Shown here: positions 52,931-61,575 of the stretch, one piece after another | How positions within the stretch are numbered: the stretch's first letter is position 1 | Layout of the letters: every line of letters starts with the position of its first letter | Source of the DNA: UBA2357 sp046295975 | Lineage (GTDB): Bacteria > Pseudomonadota > Gammaproteobacteria > Burkholderiales > Rhodocyclaceae | DNA length: 64,000 nt | Assembly: GCA_046295975.1 (NCBI GenBank) | Contig: JBKBMG010000003.1 | Span: forward strand, 113,311-177,310 | Direction of reading: 5' to 3' | Translations under genes and position numbers: made by a program | The notes under the pieces: generated by a model | Databases searched by the model: none | What the model was told of the DNA's origin: nothing | The model's input: the letters and a program-made list of their open reading frames with translations, nothing else

Positions 52931-54506
52931 GCCCATCCGGGTCCACGATCATTTTCAGCGACTTCACTAGTTGCCAGTAGGGCACCTCAGTCCCTGGCAT
53001 GAACTTGCCGACTGTCGAAACGTGTCCGCGGTACGGAACGACGCCACGCTCTACACCATTCCTGAACAGCTCATCCAGGCACGCGTTCGCACGCTCGATG
53101 TCATCACCGACACCGCGATCAAAGAGTATCGGCACGGTACTATCGAAACAGCGGTCGGAAACGCTGGTCAGTGTGATCAGTGGCTCGATGCGGTGACTGA
53201 CGCAAATATCCCTGACCATGGTGGTGTAATCGCGTACGGCGGTGGGTCGCATGGGTACCAAGGGCGAGTACCACAGCAAACCGCAGCCATCGCGCGCGGG
53301 ATTCATCGGCCGGCCATCGGTAGGTAGCGTCCCCGACATCCAGTAGGCAAGCGGCAGCGCAATCTCGCTCGGCTCGCCTGCCAACAACTTCAAGGTCTTG
53401 TCAAGCGTCCCGAACACCTTGCGGGCAGTGCGCCCCGGCGCTGCGGGAATGTAGTTGCTGAGGCGGTTGAGGACCGAGACCTCGCCCGGCGTAAAAAACA
53501 TCAGCCGCTTCGAAACCCCACGCAGACGCTGCTTGATCACCCCACGTGCCGCAGCGACGACTCTTGCATTGCCGTACAGCGCCCCCGCGCCCATCCACGG
53601 CATGACCTGATTCTGACGGGCGAGCTTGAGCAAGTGCCTCTCCTCGATCAAACCATTCGGGCCGAGGTGGTCGCGCGGATAAGGCTCCATCATGGACAGG
53701 ACACGGTGCCGATTCATGAGGTTGATGGAACCCGTCACCCCCCCAACCTCCCTGAGCACCGACCGAATGGCGAGGACTGCATCTTCGAGCATGGCGTCGT
53801 CAGGCAGGCCGAAGAACATGGCCTCCACCCGTTCGGGAATCGGTGCGAGCGCGATCGTCATCCGGGTGACGATGCCGAACGCACCCTGGGTGAACATGCC
53901 GTCGAGGAACGGCCCGACCCCCCACTTGAACGCTCGATCAACATCGACACAGCCAAGCTCGGCCAGTGGCGGGCGATAGATGCGCCCATCCGGCAACACC
54001 GCCTCGAGCGACATGATCGAGAGAAAATGGTCCGCATGCGGCGTGATACCGTAGCCTCGCTCCAGAGCATTGCCGATCAGGCTGCAATCCGGTCCGGCAC
54101 CGGTTACCGGACACAAGAAGCGCAATCCGCGCTCGTCCAGGTACGCCCTCAGTCCACGCTGCGTCACACCAGGTTCCAGCGTGACCAGGCCGGTTTCCTC
54201 ATCGAAGTCGAGAATCCGGTTCATGCCCGAAAGATCGACGACGATGCAACCGTCTCTGACCGGATTGGCGCTGCCATAGCCCCAGTTGTTGCCCGTGCTG
54301 ATCGGATACAACGGTGTGCCCGTGGCACGCGCGGCAGCAACGATGGCCGCGACATCCTCTTGGTTTCGGGGCGAGACCGCTCCGCCGATCGATCGCCGCA
54401 CGCCCGTCGTGCAAACGCCATATGCCCGCTCTGCGGCATCGCCCCCACTCACGCGGTCAGCACCTACAACTTTGGCAGCAGCCTCAAGAAAGTCCGCTAT
54501 CGACAT
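52902..54506 (-). CDS. FAD-linked oxidase of the vanillyl-alcohol oxidase / p-cresol methylhydroxylase type
   Basis: This 534-residue flavoprotein has an N-terminal FAD_binding_4 domain (PLYPISTGNNWGYGSANP, CSLIGNALERGYGITPHADH) and a C-terminal cap and FAD tail (DPDGLMSPGRYAP). The segment AFKWGVGPFLDGMFTQGAFGIVTRMTIAL is characteristic of the VAO/PCMH branch, which oxidises 4-alkylphenols. No cytochrome subunit gene (as in p-cresol methylhydroxylase) is beside it, so it may be oxidase-like or have another acceptor. The substrate is not determinable. It is convergent with the methyltransferase-like gene. Confidence 0.87.
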   Translation of the reverse strand: MSIADFLEAAAKVVGADRVSGGDAAERAYGVCTTGVRRSIGGAVSPRNQEDVAAIVAAARATGTPLYPISTGNNWGYGSANPVRDGCIVVDLSGMNRILDFDEETGLVTLEPGVTQRGLRAYLDERGLRFLCPVTGAGPDCSLIGNALERGYGITPHADHFLSIMSLEAVLPDGRIYRPPLAELGCVDVDRAFKWGVGPFLDGMFTQGAFGIVTRMTIALAPIPERVEAMFFGLPDDAMLEDAVLAIRSVLREVGGVTGSINLMNRHRVLSMMEPYPRDHLGPNGLIEERHLLKLARQNQVMPWMGAGALYGNARVVAAARGVIKQRLRGVSKRLMFFTPGEVSVLNRLSNYIPAAPGRTARKVFGTLDKTLKLLAGEPSEIALPLAYWMSGTLPTDGRPMNPARDGCGLLWYSPLVPMRPTAVRDYTTMVRDICVSHRIEPLITLTSVSDRCFDSTVPILFDRGVGDDIERANACLDELFRNGVERGVVPYRGHVSTVGKFMPGTEVPYWQLVKSLKMIVDPDGLMSPGRYAP

Positions 54507-54924
54507 CTTCCCCCCTCGATTTCAGGAACGGTAGCCCTCACGCCCTCTCGCAACCGGACGCTTCACGCCAATGCACCGAGGGCACCTGTCAGTCATTGAA
54601 GCATGGGCGCAAACGCAGGATCGCGCTATCATGAATTATTGCATTCAGAGAGTAGCATTTCCGAAGCAGGAACTGGGCCGTTCCGGCGCACAGTTCAGTC
54701 TCTTGGAATGAGACGGCGTAGCGCCATCCTACCGGGCTCACAAGGCTCTTGGGCCACGCGCTACGCTCTGCTTTGACGAATTGCTGTGAATCCCTCATCC
54801 ACACAGCAGATGCGGGCACCTGCAGGCGGAATGAAAGACGATGTGGAGGTACCGGCTACATTCGTAGTTCGGAGCGACTATCAACGATCATCAAGACGGC
54901 GCGATGCCAGGAGAGAGGTGAACC
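54507..54924. other. Intergenic region with two inverted repeats
   Basis: This 418-nt divergent region contains GCGTAGCGC/GCGCTACGC arms (54716-54724 and 54758-54766) and TGCTGTG/CACAGCA arms (54782-54788 and 54802-54808). Both lie upstream of the acyltransferase gene. They may structure its leader RNA or be regulator sites. No gene or sigma-54 motif is seen. Confidence 0.5.
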
Positions 54925-55764
54925 ATGGGACTCCTCGATCGTTTCAACCTCGGTGTAGGCTTTCAAAATTACTTCCGGATTCAGTCGGCCGTAACGGACA
55001 CGACGCGCGACAGCGTCTTCAGGATTCGTCACGAAGTCTATTGTGAAGAGCTCAAGTACGAGCCGGAACGCCCCGACCGGCGGGAGTCGGACCAGTACGA
55101 CCGACACAGCCTGCATTGCCTGCTCGAGACAAGCGCTGATCCATCGCAACTTGTCGGGTGCACTCGGCTGATAATGACCGATCCCGAGGATCGCTACGCA
55201 CCCTTGCCGTTCGAGAAGACCTGTGCCCATACCATCGATCGCGCACTGATCGATCCAATGAAGCTGCCCCGAGACCGCATTGCCGAGGTCTCGCGTCTGG
55301 CGGTTCGCGCACGCTATCGCCGGCGGCGGGGCGAGTCGGCCAATCCCGCACCCATTAACGACGGTGACTTTGGCACGAAGGGGCAGCCACGCTTTCCCTA
55401 CATCCCCATCAGCCTCTACCTGGGTGCCGTGGCGCTGGCACATCGAAGCGACGTGGACACCATCTTTGTGCTCACCGAACCTCGTCTGGCCGTACATTTT
55501 GCCCGGCTCGGCGTGGATATCCGCCAGATCGGCGGTCCGGTCGAACATCGCGGCGCGCGCGTACCGTCGATGATGGATGTGCAGTCCATCATCAAGAACA
55601 TGCGCTTCCTGGTGCGACCGCTATGGCGAGTGATACTTGAGGAAATCGACCGGTCGCTCGACCCGAGAGCCCTTATCGCAACACCACGGCGGCCTGCAGG
55701 CGTACCGCAGGAGAAGGAGCAATCGGATGGACTTGGACTGACGCGCCTCGGCGGCTCGTTCTGA
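54925..55764 (+). CDS. PEP-CTERM/exosortase-associated acyltransferase (LuxI-like)
   Basis: This 279-residue protein matches the family found in genomes with PEP-CTERM/exosortase systems and distantly related to autoinducer synthases. LuxI-like landmarks are VFRIRHEVYCEELKYEP, the D..H pair in DQYDRHSLHCLL, LVGCTRLIMTDP, LPFEKTC and RIAEVSRLAVRARYRRRRGE. It probably transfers an acyl chain from acyl carrier protein to an amine. The ATG at 54925 follows GAGAGAGGTG. It stands alone, with the divergent oxidase upstream and prpE convergent downstream. Confidence 0.88.
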   Translation: MGLLDRFNLGVGFQNYFRIQSAVTDTTRDSVFRIRHEVYCEELKYEPERPDRRESDQYDRHSLHCLLETSADPSQLVGCTRLIMTDPEDRYAPLPFEKTCAHTIDRALIDPMKLPRDRIAEVSRLAVRARYRRRRGESANPAPINDGDFGTKGQPRFPYIPISLYLGAVALAHRSDVDTIFVLTEPRLAVHFARLGVDIRQIGGPVEHRGARVPSMMDVQSIIKNMRFLVRPLWRVILEEIDRSLDPRALIATPRRPAGVPQEKEQSDGLGLTRLGGSF

Positions 55765-56005
55765 ACGGTCAGACTCCGAACTGTGACGGGTTCGCTCCCC
55801 GTGCAGGGTCGGAGTTCTTGTGGCTCCCAGCAGCGTGTATGGACGCCGAGGCCTTTGACCAGGCAGCACGCAGCTCATCCGCGCGATGGAACACGACGGC
55901 CTTTTGCGACCAGCCGCCTGGTCGAAGTTCGCGCTTGGTGAAGCACGCCCACCTCGGTCCGCACAAGGCATTGCAAAGAGGTGGACATGCTTCGTGCCTC
56001 GCTCG

Positions 56006-57898
56006 TCAGCCAGCCAGCGCCGCCTTGATCTGATCCAGCGTGCTCGGGTCGTCAATGGTGGTCAGATCGCCGGGGTCCCGCCCTTCCGCGAGCGCCTGGA
56101 TGGAACGCCTGAGCATCTTGCCCGAACGCGTCTTGGGCAGACCCGAGATGAAATGCACCCGACCGGGTCGACCAATGGCTCCGAGAATGCTATCCACCGT
56201 TTTCATCACCTCTTTCTCGAGCGCCACGCGTTTTTCGTCCGAATCGATGCTGGCCGCGTTCTTCACCACTGCGAAAGCCATGGGCATTTGCCCCTTCACC
56301 TCGTCGGCCACGCCGACGACAGCAACCTCGGCAATCGCGGGGTGGGCCTGGACTGCTTCCTCAATCTCCCGCGTGCCGAGTCGATGACCCGCCACGTTGA
56401 TGACGTCGTCCATGCGCCCAAGAATCGTGTGATAGCCATCCGCATCCTTGATGCCCCAGTCCGAGGATGAGTAAACCACCGGATCGGTGAACAGGCTGAA
56501 ATAGGTAGAGACGAAACGCTCGTCCTGCCCCCACACCGTGGTCAGGCAGCCAGGCGGCAGCGGCGGCACGATGCCGACGATACCCTTTTCGTCTGCGCCG
56601 CACTCCGTCCCGTCCTCCCGAAAAATACGCAGGTCATAGCCATAGACGGGGAAGCTCGGCGACCCATACTTGATCGGCGTTTTCTCCACACCACGTATCG
56701 CAGCAAGAATGGGCCACCCGGTTTCGGTCTGCCAATAGTTGTCGATGACGGGGATGCCCAACTCGCTCATGATCCACTCGTGGGTCGGCTGATCAAGCGG
56801 TTCACCGGCGAGGAACAAGTGCTTGAGCGACGAAAGATCGTACTTCTTGAGCCAGGCCGGATCCTGCTTCTTGAGAACCCTCACGGCCGTGGGCGCCGAG
56901 AACATCACGTTGACCCGGTACTGTTCGACGATGCGCCACCAGATGCCCGCATCGGGTCGCAGCGGCGTACCCTCGTACATGATCGTTGCCATGCCTGCGA
57001 TCAGCGGGCCGTAGATGATGTAGCTGTGGCCAACCACCCAGCCGATGTCCGAGGTCGAGAACATGGTCTCGCCCTCGAAGCCGGTGAAGATATGCTTCAT
57101 TGACGCGGCCAGCGCGACGCAGTAGCCACCGGTGTCACGCTGAACACCCTTGGGTTTGCCGGTAGTGCCAGAGGTATAGAGAATGTAGCTGGGCTCCGAC
57201 GACTCGAGCCAGCTTACCGGCACCCTTGCATCGATGTGTTTCGCGCGCAGGGTCGCGTAGTCGACGTCGCGCCCATCGACGCGGGAAAACCCCTTGTCTA
57301 GCCCCCTGTCGACGATCAGCACCTTGGCTGGTGGATGTTCGGCGATGGAGCAGGCCTCGTCCACAAGATGTTTGTACGGAACCGGCTTGCCATTACGCAT
57401 GCCCGCATCGGCACTGACCATGAGCACGGGCCTGGCATCGTCGATTCGGGTTGCCAGCGATCCGGCGGCAAAGCCGCCGAACACCACAGAGTGGATTGCG
57501 CCGATGCGTGCGCAGGCCAGCATGGCAAAGCAGGCCTCGGCGATCATCGGCATGTAGATCAATACCCGGTCACCGCGCTGGACGCCAAGCTCCAGGAACA
57601 TCGCAGCCATCCGCTCCACCTCGCGCTGCAGCTCGGCGAAAGAGTATGTCTTTTCCTCGTCGGTCTCGGTGGAGATGTAAATCAGCGCCCGATCGTCCGG
57701 CCGTCTGGCCGCGTGGCGATCCACCGCATTGTGGCAGAGGTTGGTTTGCCCCCCCTTGAACCACTTGACGAAGGGCGGGCGCGAAAAATCGCAAATTTGT
57801 TCGGGTGGCTGCGCCCAATCGATCAACTGGGCCTGCTCCGCCCAGAACTCGTCACGCTTCTCAATCGAACGACGGTGAAACTCCTTGTAGCTGCTCAT
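56006..57898 (-). CDS. prpE: Propionate--CoA ligase
   Basis: PrpE activates propionate, and often acrylate or 3-hydroxypropionate, to the CoA thioester via an acyl-adenylate. The 630-residue protein starts MSSYKEFHRRSIEKRDEFWA. It has the AMP-binding motif YILYTSGTTGKPKGVQRDTGG, the YWQTETGWPI segment, DVINVAGHRLGTREIEE and the acylated-lysine motif KTRSGKMLRRSIQAL. ATG at 57898 has GGGAGAGGAAG upstream. The reductase gene 1.5 kb upstream on the same strand may act on the product of the same route. Confidence 0.95.
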   Translation of the reverse strand: MSSYKEFHRRSIEKRDEFWAEQAQLIDWAQPPEQICDFSRPPFVKWFKGGQTNLCHNAVDRHAARRPDDRALIYISTETDEEKTYSFAELQREVERMAAMFLELGVQRGDRVLIYMPMIAEACFAMLACARIGAIHSVVFGGFAAGSLATRIDDARPVLMVSADAGMRNGKPVPYKHLVDEACSIAEHPPAKVLIVDRGLDKGFSRVDGRDVDYATLRAKHIDARVPVSWLESSEPSYILYTSGTTGKPKGVQRDTGGYCVALAASMKHIFTGFEGETMFSTSDIGWVVGHSYIIYGPLIAGMATIMYEGTPLRPDAGIWWRIVEQYRVNVMFSAPTAVRVLKKQDPAWLKKYDLSSLKHLFLAGEPLDQPTHEWIMSELGIPVIDNYWQTETGWPILAAIRGVEKTPIKYGSPSFPVYGYDLRIFREDGTECGADEKGIVGIVPPLPPGCLTTVWGQDERFVSTYFSLFTDPVVYSSSDWGIKDADGYHTILGRMDDVINVAGHRLGTREIEEAVQAHPAIAEVAVVGVADEVKGQMPMAFAVVKNAASIDSDEKRVALEKEVMKTVDSILGAIGRPGRVHFISGLPKTRSGKMLRRSIQALAEGRDPGDLTTIDDPSTLDQIKAALAG

Positions 57899-58275
57899 CT
57901 GCTTCCTCTCCCATCTCTTGCTTGCTATGCCTGGACCTTTCCCCGGTCGCGAACGACGACGCGCCGCACACGCGCTCCGAGTGCTTGCTGGCTCTTCTTC
58001 TCTGTTCGGGATGGGAGACTTCTGGCCTCCTCTCTTGTGCGGACCGGCTGCTCGACACAGCGCTGTCCGTCGGTTGCAACCCGGCGTGCAACCCTGTCGC
58101 GGACTCATCCCGGCCGCTTCATCATTAATAATTATGGATTGAACTACACGATCCGGCCAAGATCAAGAAAGGTGGAACGGAAAACGATCGACACCACCGG
58201 AACACTGCTTGCCAAAAGGCGCACAAGTGTCGACACCAGACGCACCGGGACCATCGGGCCCGCAGGAAGCACCGA
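57899..58275. other. prpE leader region
   Basis: This 377-nt stretch contains the probable prpE promoter at 58131-58160, which leaves an unusually long 230-nt leader. I see no upstream frame with family features. An AT-rich patch surrounds the promoter. Confidence 0.45.
58131..58160 (-). promoter_or_regulatory. Probable promoter of prpE
   Basis: On the minus strand TTGGCC and CATAAT are separated by 18 nt, in the most AT-rich part of the intergenic region, about 233 nt before the prpE ATG. Confidence 0.45.
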
Positions 58276-59439
58276 TCAATGCGGTGTGGTTGCGTCCTTG
58301 CGGTTGAGCGCCAAGGCCTGGATCGGCATGCCGCAATGAAGCTCGGACTCGATCAACTCGAGCAGCGGCAGCAAGGTTGCGACGACATCGGCAAGCCGGT
58401 CTCGCACCTCCGCATCGTCCCCCATTCTGAGGCGCGACAGTATCTGGTCGATGCTCACAGTCTGGCGCAGGCGCTCCTCGACCCACTCGTCGTTCACTTC
58501 GCCTTCGTCGGACACCACGCAGCAGCCGCCGCGCTTCTTGCCCTCATCGACGCGCTGTACCGCGACGCCCACGAGATGGCTGACGCTCTTCATGCCGTCC
58601 ACCGCCGAACTCGAGACGCCGGCGGTAATCGAGATGCGGATGCGCTCCTCGCGATACGTCATCACCAGCTTGCGAATGGCTTTTTGCAGCCTGAGCGCGA
58701 AGGCGCAGCAACTGAGCGCATCGCCATGTGGCGACAACACCGCAAACTGGCCAGGGCCGAGTTGCGCCACTGTGTCTTCCTGCCGCACCTTGGCGGTGAG
58801 GATGCGCGACAGCTTGCGCGCCACCAACTCGGCCACCTTGTTGCCATGCCGCTCCGCGATGTTCTGGAAGCGGTCGATTTCGATCACCATGGCGCTGATG
58901 CCACCGGTCAATTCCCGCCCAGCGGAAAGCTCCTGCGCACCATGCCAGTTCAGATACGACTCGGTCATGAATCCCGAGACGGTGTCGGCGCTTTGCTGCT
59001 TGGCCAGCGCGGCACGGCTTTCTTCCAGTTCGCGGCGGGTACGTGCAAGCTTGGACAGCGAATCCAACCGGGCAAGCAATTCGGTGGAGCTGATGCCCTT
59101 GGTGATGAAGTCGTCCGCGCCCAACTGGCGAGCTCGCTCACGCGCCGCATCGTCCTCGTCACCAGATATCACCACCACAGGAAGATGCTGCAAACGAGTC
59201 AGCTTGGAGCTGCGAATACGCTCGAGTAGCCCATAACCGTCCAACTTGGGCATGCTGATATCGGTCAGTACCAGTTCGATCGACGGATCGACCACCAGCG
59301 CCTGCCAGCCGGCCTCGCCGTCCGCCTCCTCCCGGAATTCGAATCGTCCACGAATGTGCTTGATGATGGATGCGCGCACCATGCGCGAGTCATCCACTAT
59401 CAAGACCTTGGTTCCTGCCTGGGTCGCCTGTTCGCTCAT
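58276..59439 (-). CDS. Response regulator with degenerate GGDEF domain
   Basis: This 387-residue protein has a REC domain (1-125): DD at 16-17, phospho-acceptor D60 in TDISMPKLDG, and K114. A coiled linker follows (130-150) and then a GGDEF-fold domain (about 180-290). The GGDEF signature is replaced by GPGQF at 228-232, so diguanylate cyclase activity is not expected. The last 90 residues form a helical region (DEWVEERLRQTVSIDQIL) without known family. It is 19 nt downstream of the reductase gene. Confidence 0.87.
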   Translation of the reverse strand: MSEQATQAGTKVLIVDDSRMVRASIIKHIRGRFEFREEADGEAGWQALVVDPSIELVLTDISMPKLDGYGLLERIRSSKLTRLQHLPVVVISGDEDDAARERARQLGADDFITKGISSTELLARLDSLSKLARTRRELEESRAALAKQQSADTVSGFMTESYLNWHGAQELSAGRELTGGISAMVIEIDRFQNIAERHGNKVAELVARKLSRILTAKVRQEDTVAQLGPGQFAVLSPHGDALSCCAFALRLQKAIRKLVMTYREERIRISITAGVSSSAVDGMKSVSHLVGVAVQRVDEGKKRGGCCVVSDEGEVNDEWVEERLRQTVSIDQILSRLRMGDDAEVRDRLADVVATLLPLLELIESELHCGMPIQALALNRKDATTPH

Positions 59440-59458
59440 GCTGGATGGAATCTTGATG

Positions 59459-60460
59459 TCAGCCGCCGATACGGACCACAGTCCGCCCCTTGACCTCGCC
59501 CTTGATGAAGGCCTCGAACGCGCCGGGCAACTCGTCGAACGCGATTGTGCGCGTAATCTCCCTGAGCTTGCGCGGCTTGAGATCCGTGGCGAGACGCTCC
59601 CACACCTTCTGACGCGTTGGAAAACCCATGTAGCCGGAGTCGATGCCGAGCAGGCTGACGCCGCGGAGAATGAACGGAAAGACCGTCGTTTCCAGGTTGA
59701 AACTCGCCGCGTTGCCGATACTCGCCACCGTTCCGGCCTGCTTCATGGTCGCCAGCACCCAATGCAGGATCGGCCCACCGACGTTGTCTACCGCGCCAGC
59801 CCACTGCGCCGCTTCGAGCGGGCGGGTCTTGTCGAAATCGATCTCCGAGCGCAACTTGATCTCTGCCGCCCCCAGCATCTTGAGATACGCCGCCTCACTC
59901 GCCTTTCCGGTCAGCGCTACAGTGTGGTAGCCGAGTTGCGACAGCATGTCGATCGCGAGCCCCCCTACGCCGCCGGTGGCTCCCGTGACAATGACGGGCC
60001 CCGCCGCGGGCGCGAGCCCGTTGTCTTCCATGCGCACGATACCCAGCGCGGCCGTAAATCCCGCTGTGCCAAGCGCCATTGCCTCGAACAGATCGAGCCC
60101 GGCAGGCAGTGGAACCACCCACGCCGAGGGGATGCGCGCATACTCGGCATAGCCGCCATGGTGCGAAACGCCAATATCGAAGCTGGTGGCAATCACGGGG
60201 TCGCCCGGTCTGAAACGCGGATCGGCACTGTCCACCACCACCCCGGCCAGATCGATCCCCCCTACGCAAGGGAAGCGGCGGACGATCTTGCCCACCCCGG
60301 TGGCAGCCAGCGCGTCCTTGTAGTTGATGCTGGAGTAATGGACCCGGATGCTGACCTCTCCCGCGTCGAGCTGCTCCGGGGCCATCGTGCCCATCGCCGA
60401 CACTACCTTCCGGCTCTCGTCCTGATCGATCAGAAACGCCTTGAACGGGCCCATCACCAT
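59459..60460 (-). CDS. acuI: Acryloyl-CoA reductase-like MDR oxidoreductase (AcuI/YhdH)
   Basis: This 333-residue zinc-free medium-chain dehydrogenase is of the YhdH/AcuI group, NADPH-dependent reductases of acryloyl-CoA to propionyl-CoA. It contains VHYSSINYKDALAATG, FPCVGGIDLAGVVVDS, the cofactor motif VIVTGATGGVGGLAIDMLSQLGYH? region (GATGGVGGLA), and GIDSGYMGFPTRQKVWERL, typical of this group. ATG at 60460 has GAGGAGCG upstream. The nearness of prpE supports a propionate/acrylate link, by inference. Confidence 0.88.
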   Translation of the reverse strand: MVMGPFKAFLIDQDESRKVVSAMGTMAPEQLDAGEVSIRVHYSSINYKDALAATGVGKIVRRFPCVGGIDLAGVVVDSADPRFRPGDPVIATSFDIGVSHHGGYAEYARIPSAWVVPLPAGLDLFEAMALGTAGFTAALGIVRMEDNGLAPAAGPVIVTGATGGVGGLAIDMLSQLGYHTVALTGKASEAAYLKMLGAAEIKLRSEIDFDKTRPLEAAQWAGAVDNVGGPILHWVLATMKQAGTVASIGNAASFNLETTVFPFILRGVSLLGIDSGYMGFPTRQKVWERLATDLKPRKLREITRTIAFDELPGAFEAFIKGEVKGRTVVRIGG

Positions 60461-60598
60461 GAACGCTCCTCTATTACTTTCGCACGACGTGACGAAGACG
60501 CTTGCATTGTGGCAACGATTATAGCCAAATCCGGGGAGCGGGCCGCCGCTTCATGCAAAGACGGGGGTTTTCACGATGCGTCGGGCTATCATGGAATC

Positions 60599-61555
60599 AT
60601 GCGTATCGCAGGCGCGGACGCCGCCGTCTGCATGTTTCACCGTCTCATCAACCTCAACATGGCGACGATGCTGGATCACTCCTTCGACTCGGTCGATGCC
60701 TACGTCGAGCACTTTACACGACAGGACATCCCTGTGCTCAAGCGCACGGTACGTGACCTGGCCGTGGCTGCGGACGCGGGGGAAACCTTGAACGCGCGGC
60801 AACTGGCCGGCGTAGTGATGGGCGATCCGCTGATGACGATGAAGGTGTTGGTCCATCTGCAGCGACATCGGCGCCGTTCGCAGAACCACGACATCACCAC
60901 CATCGACCGGGTGGTGATGATGATGGGCATCAATCCGTTTCTCGAGGCGTTCGGCGAGGCCCGCACGCTGGAAGCGCATCTCGCCGACCGGCCTGCTGCG
61001 TTGCTCGGGGCGCTGCACGTGGTCGGTCGTGCCCGCCGCGCCGCACATTTCGCCCGCGACTGGGCAATCGCGCGTCACGACGTCGATGTCGACGAAATCA
61101 CCGTGGCTGCCCTGCTACGCGAAGCCACGGAAATCCTGTGCTGGACCTTCGCCCCCGAGTTGAGTCAGCAGGTCCAGGCCCAGCAGGCTGCGGACCCCAC
61201 CCTACGCAGCGTGGTCGCGCAACGCAACGTGTTCGGCTTCGCGTTCCGTGACATCCAGTTGGGCATCGCACGCGCCTGGAAGCTGCCCGAACTGCTGCTC
61301 ACGCTGCTGGATGAGAAGAACGCGCACAATCCGCGAGTGCGCAACGTCTGCCTCGCGAGCGATTTCGCCCGCCATCTCGCACACGGCTGGGATGACGCGG
61401 CACTACCGGACGATATCACCGAGATCGAGTCCTTGCTGCACCTGAACCGCGATACCCTGTTGCGCCGCCTGGGCACACCCGCTGAGCACCTGCATCGTTT
61501 CCAGCCAGGCGCGCCTACTCCCCCCGCCTCACCTCCGCCCACTACGGACGAGTGA
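60599..61555 (+). CDS. HDOD-domain protein
   Basis: This 318-residue cytosolic protein has an HDOD-like N-terminal region: IPVLKRTVRDLAVAADAGET, LNARQLAGVVMGDPLMTMKVL, ITTIDRVVMMMG. HDOD domains are HD-related signalling modules without proven hydrolase activity here; the catalytic HD is not evident in this protein. The Pro-rich C-terminus (PGAPTPPASPPP) is unstructured. The start is uncertain: ATG at 60599, 60632 or 60659, none with a strong ribosome site. It is divergent from acuI and convergent with uup. Confidence 0.75.
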   Translation: MRIAGADAAVCMFHRLINLNMATMLDHSFDSVDAYVEHFTRQDIPVLKRTVRDLAVAADAGETLNARQLAGVVMGDPLMTMKVLVHLQRHRRRSQNHDITTIDRVVMMMGINPFLEAFGEARTLEAHLADRPAALLGALHVVGRARRAAHFARDWAIARHDVDVDEITVAALLREATEILCWTFAPELSQQVQAQQAADPTLRSVVAQRNVFGFAFRDIQLGIARAWKLPELLLTLLDEKNAHNPRVRNVCLASDFARHLAHGWDDAALPDDITEIESLLHLNRDTLLRRLGTPAEHLHRFQPGAPTPPASPPPTTDE

Positions 61556-61575
61556 CCGGGCAAGGGCGGAGGAAC

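Noticed and set aside
59246..60598. Upstream part of the long plus-strand frame that ends in the HDOD gene
   Set aside because: The first 450 codons are antisense to the response regulator and acuI. Only the part from about 60599 has HDOD features.
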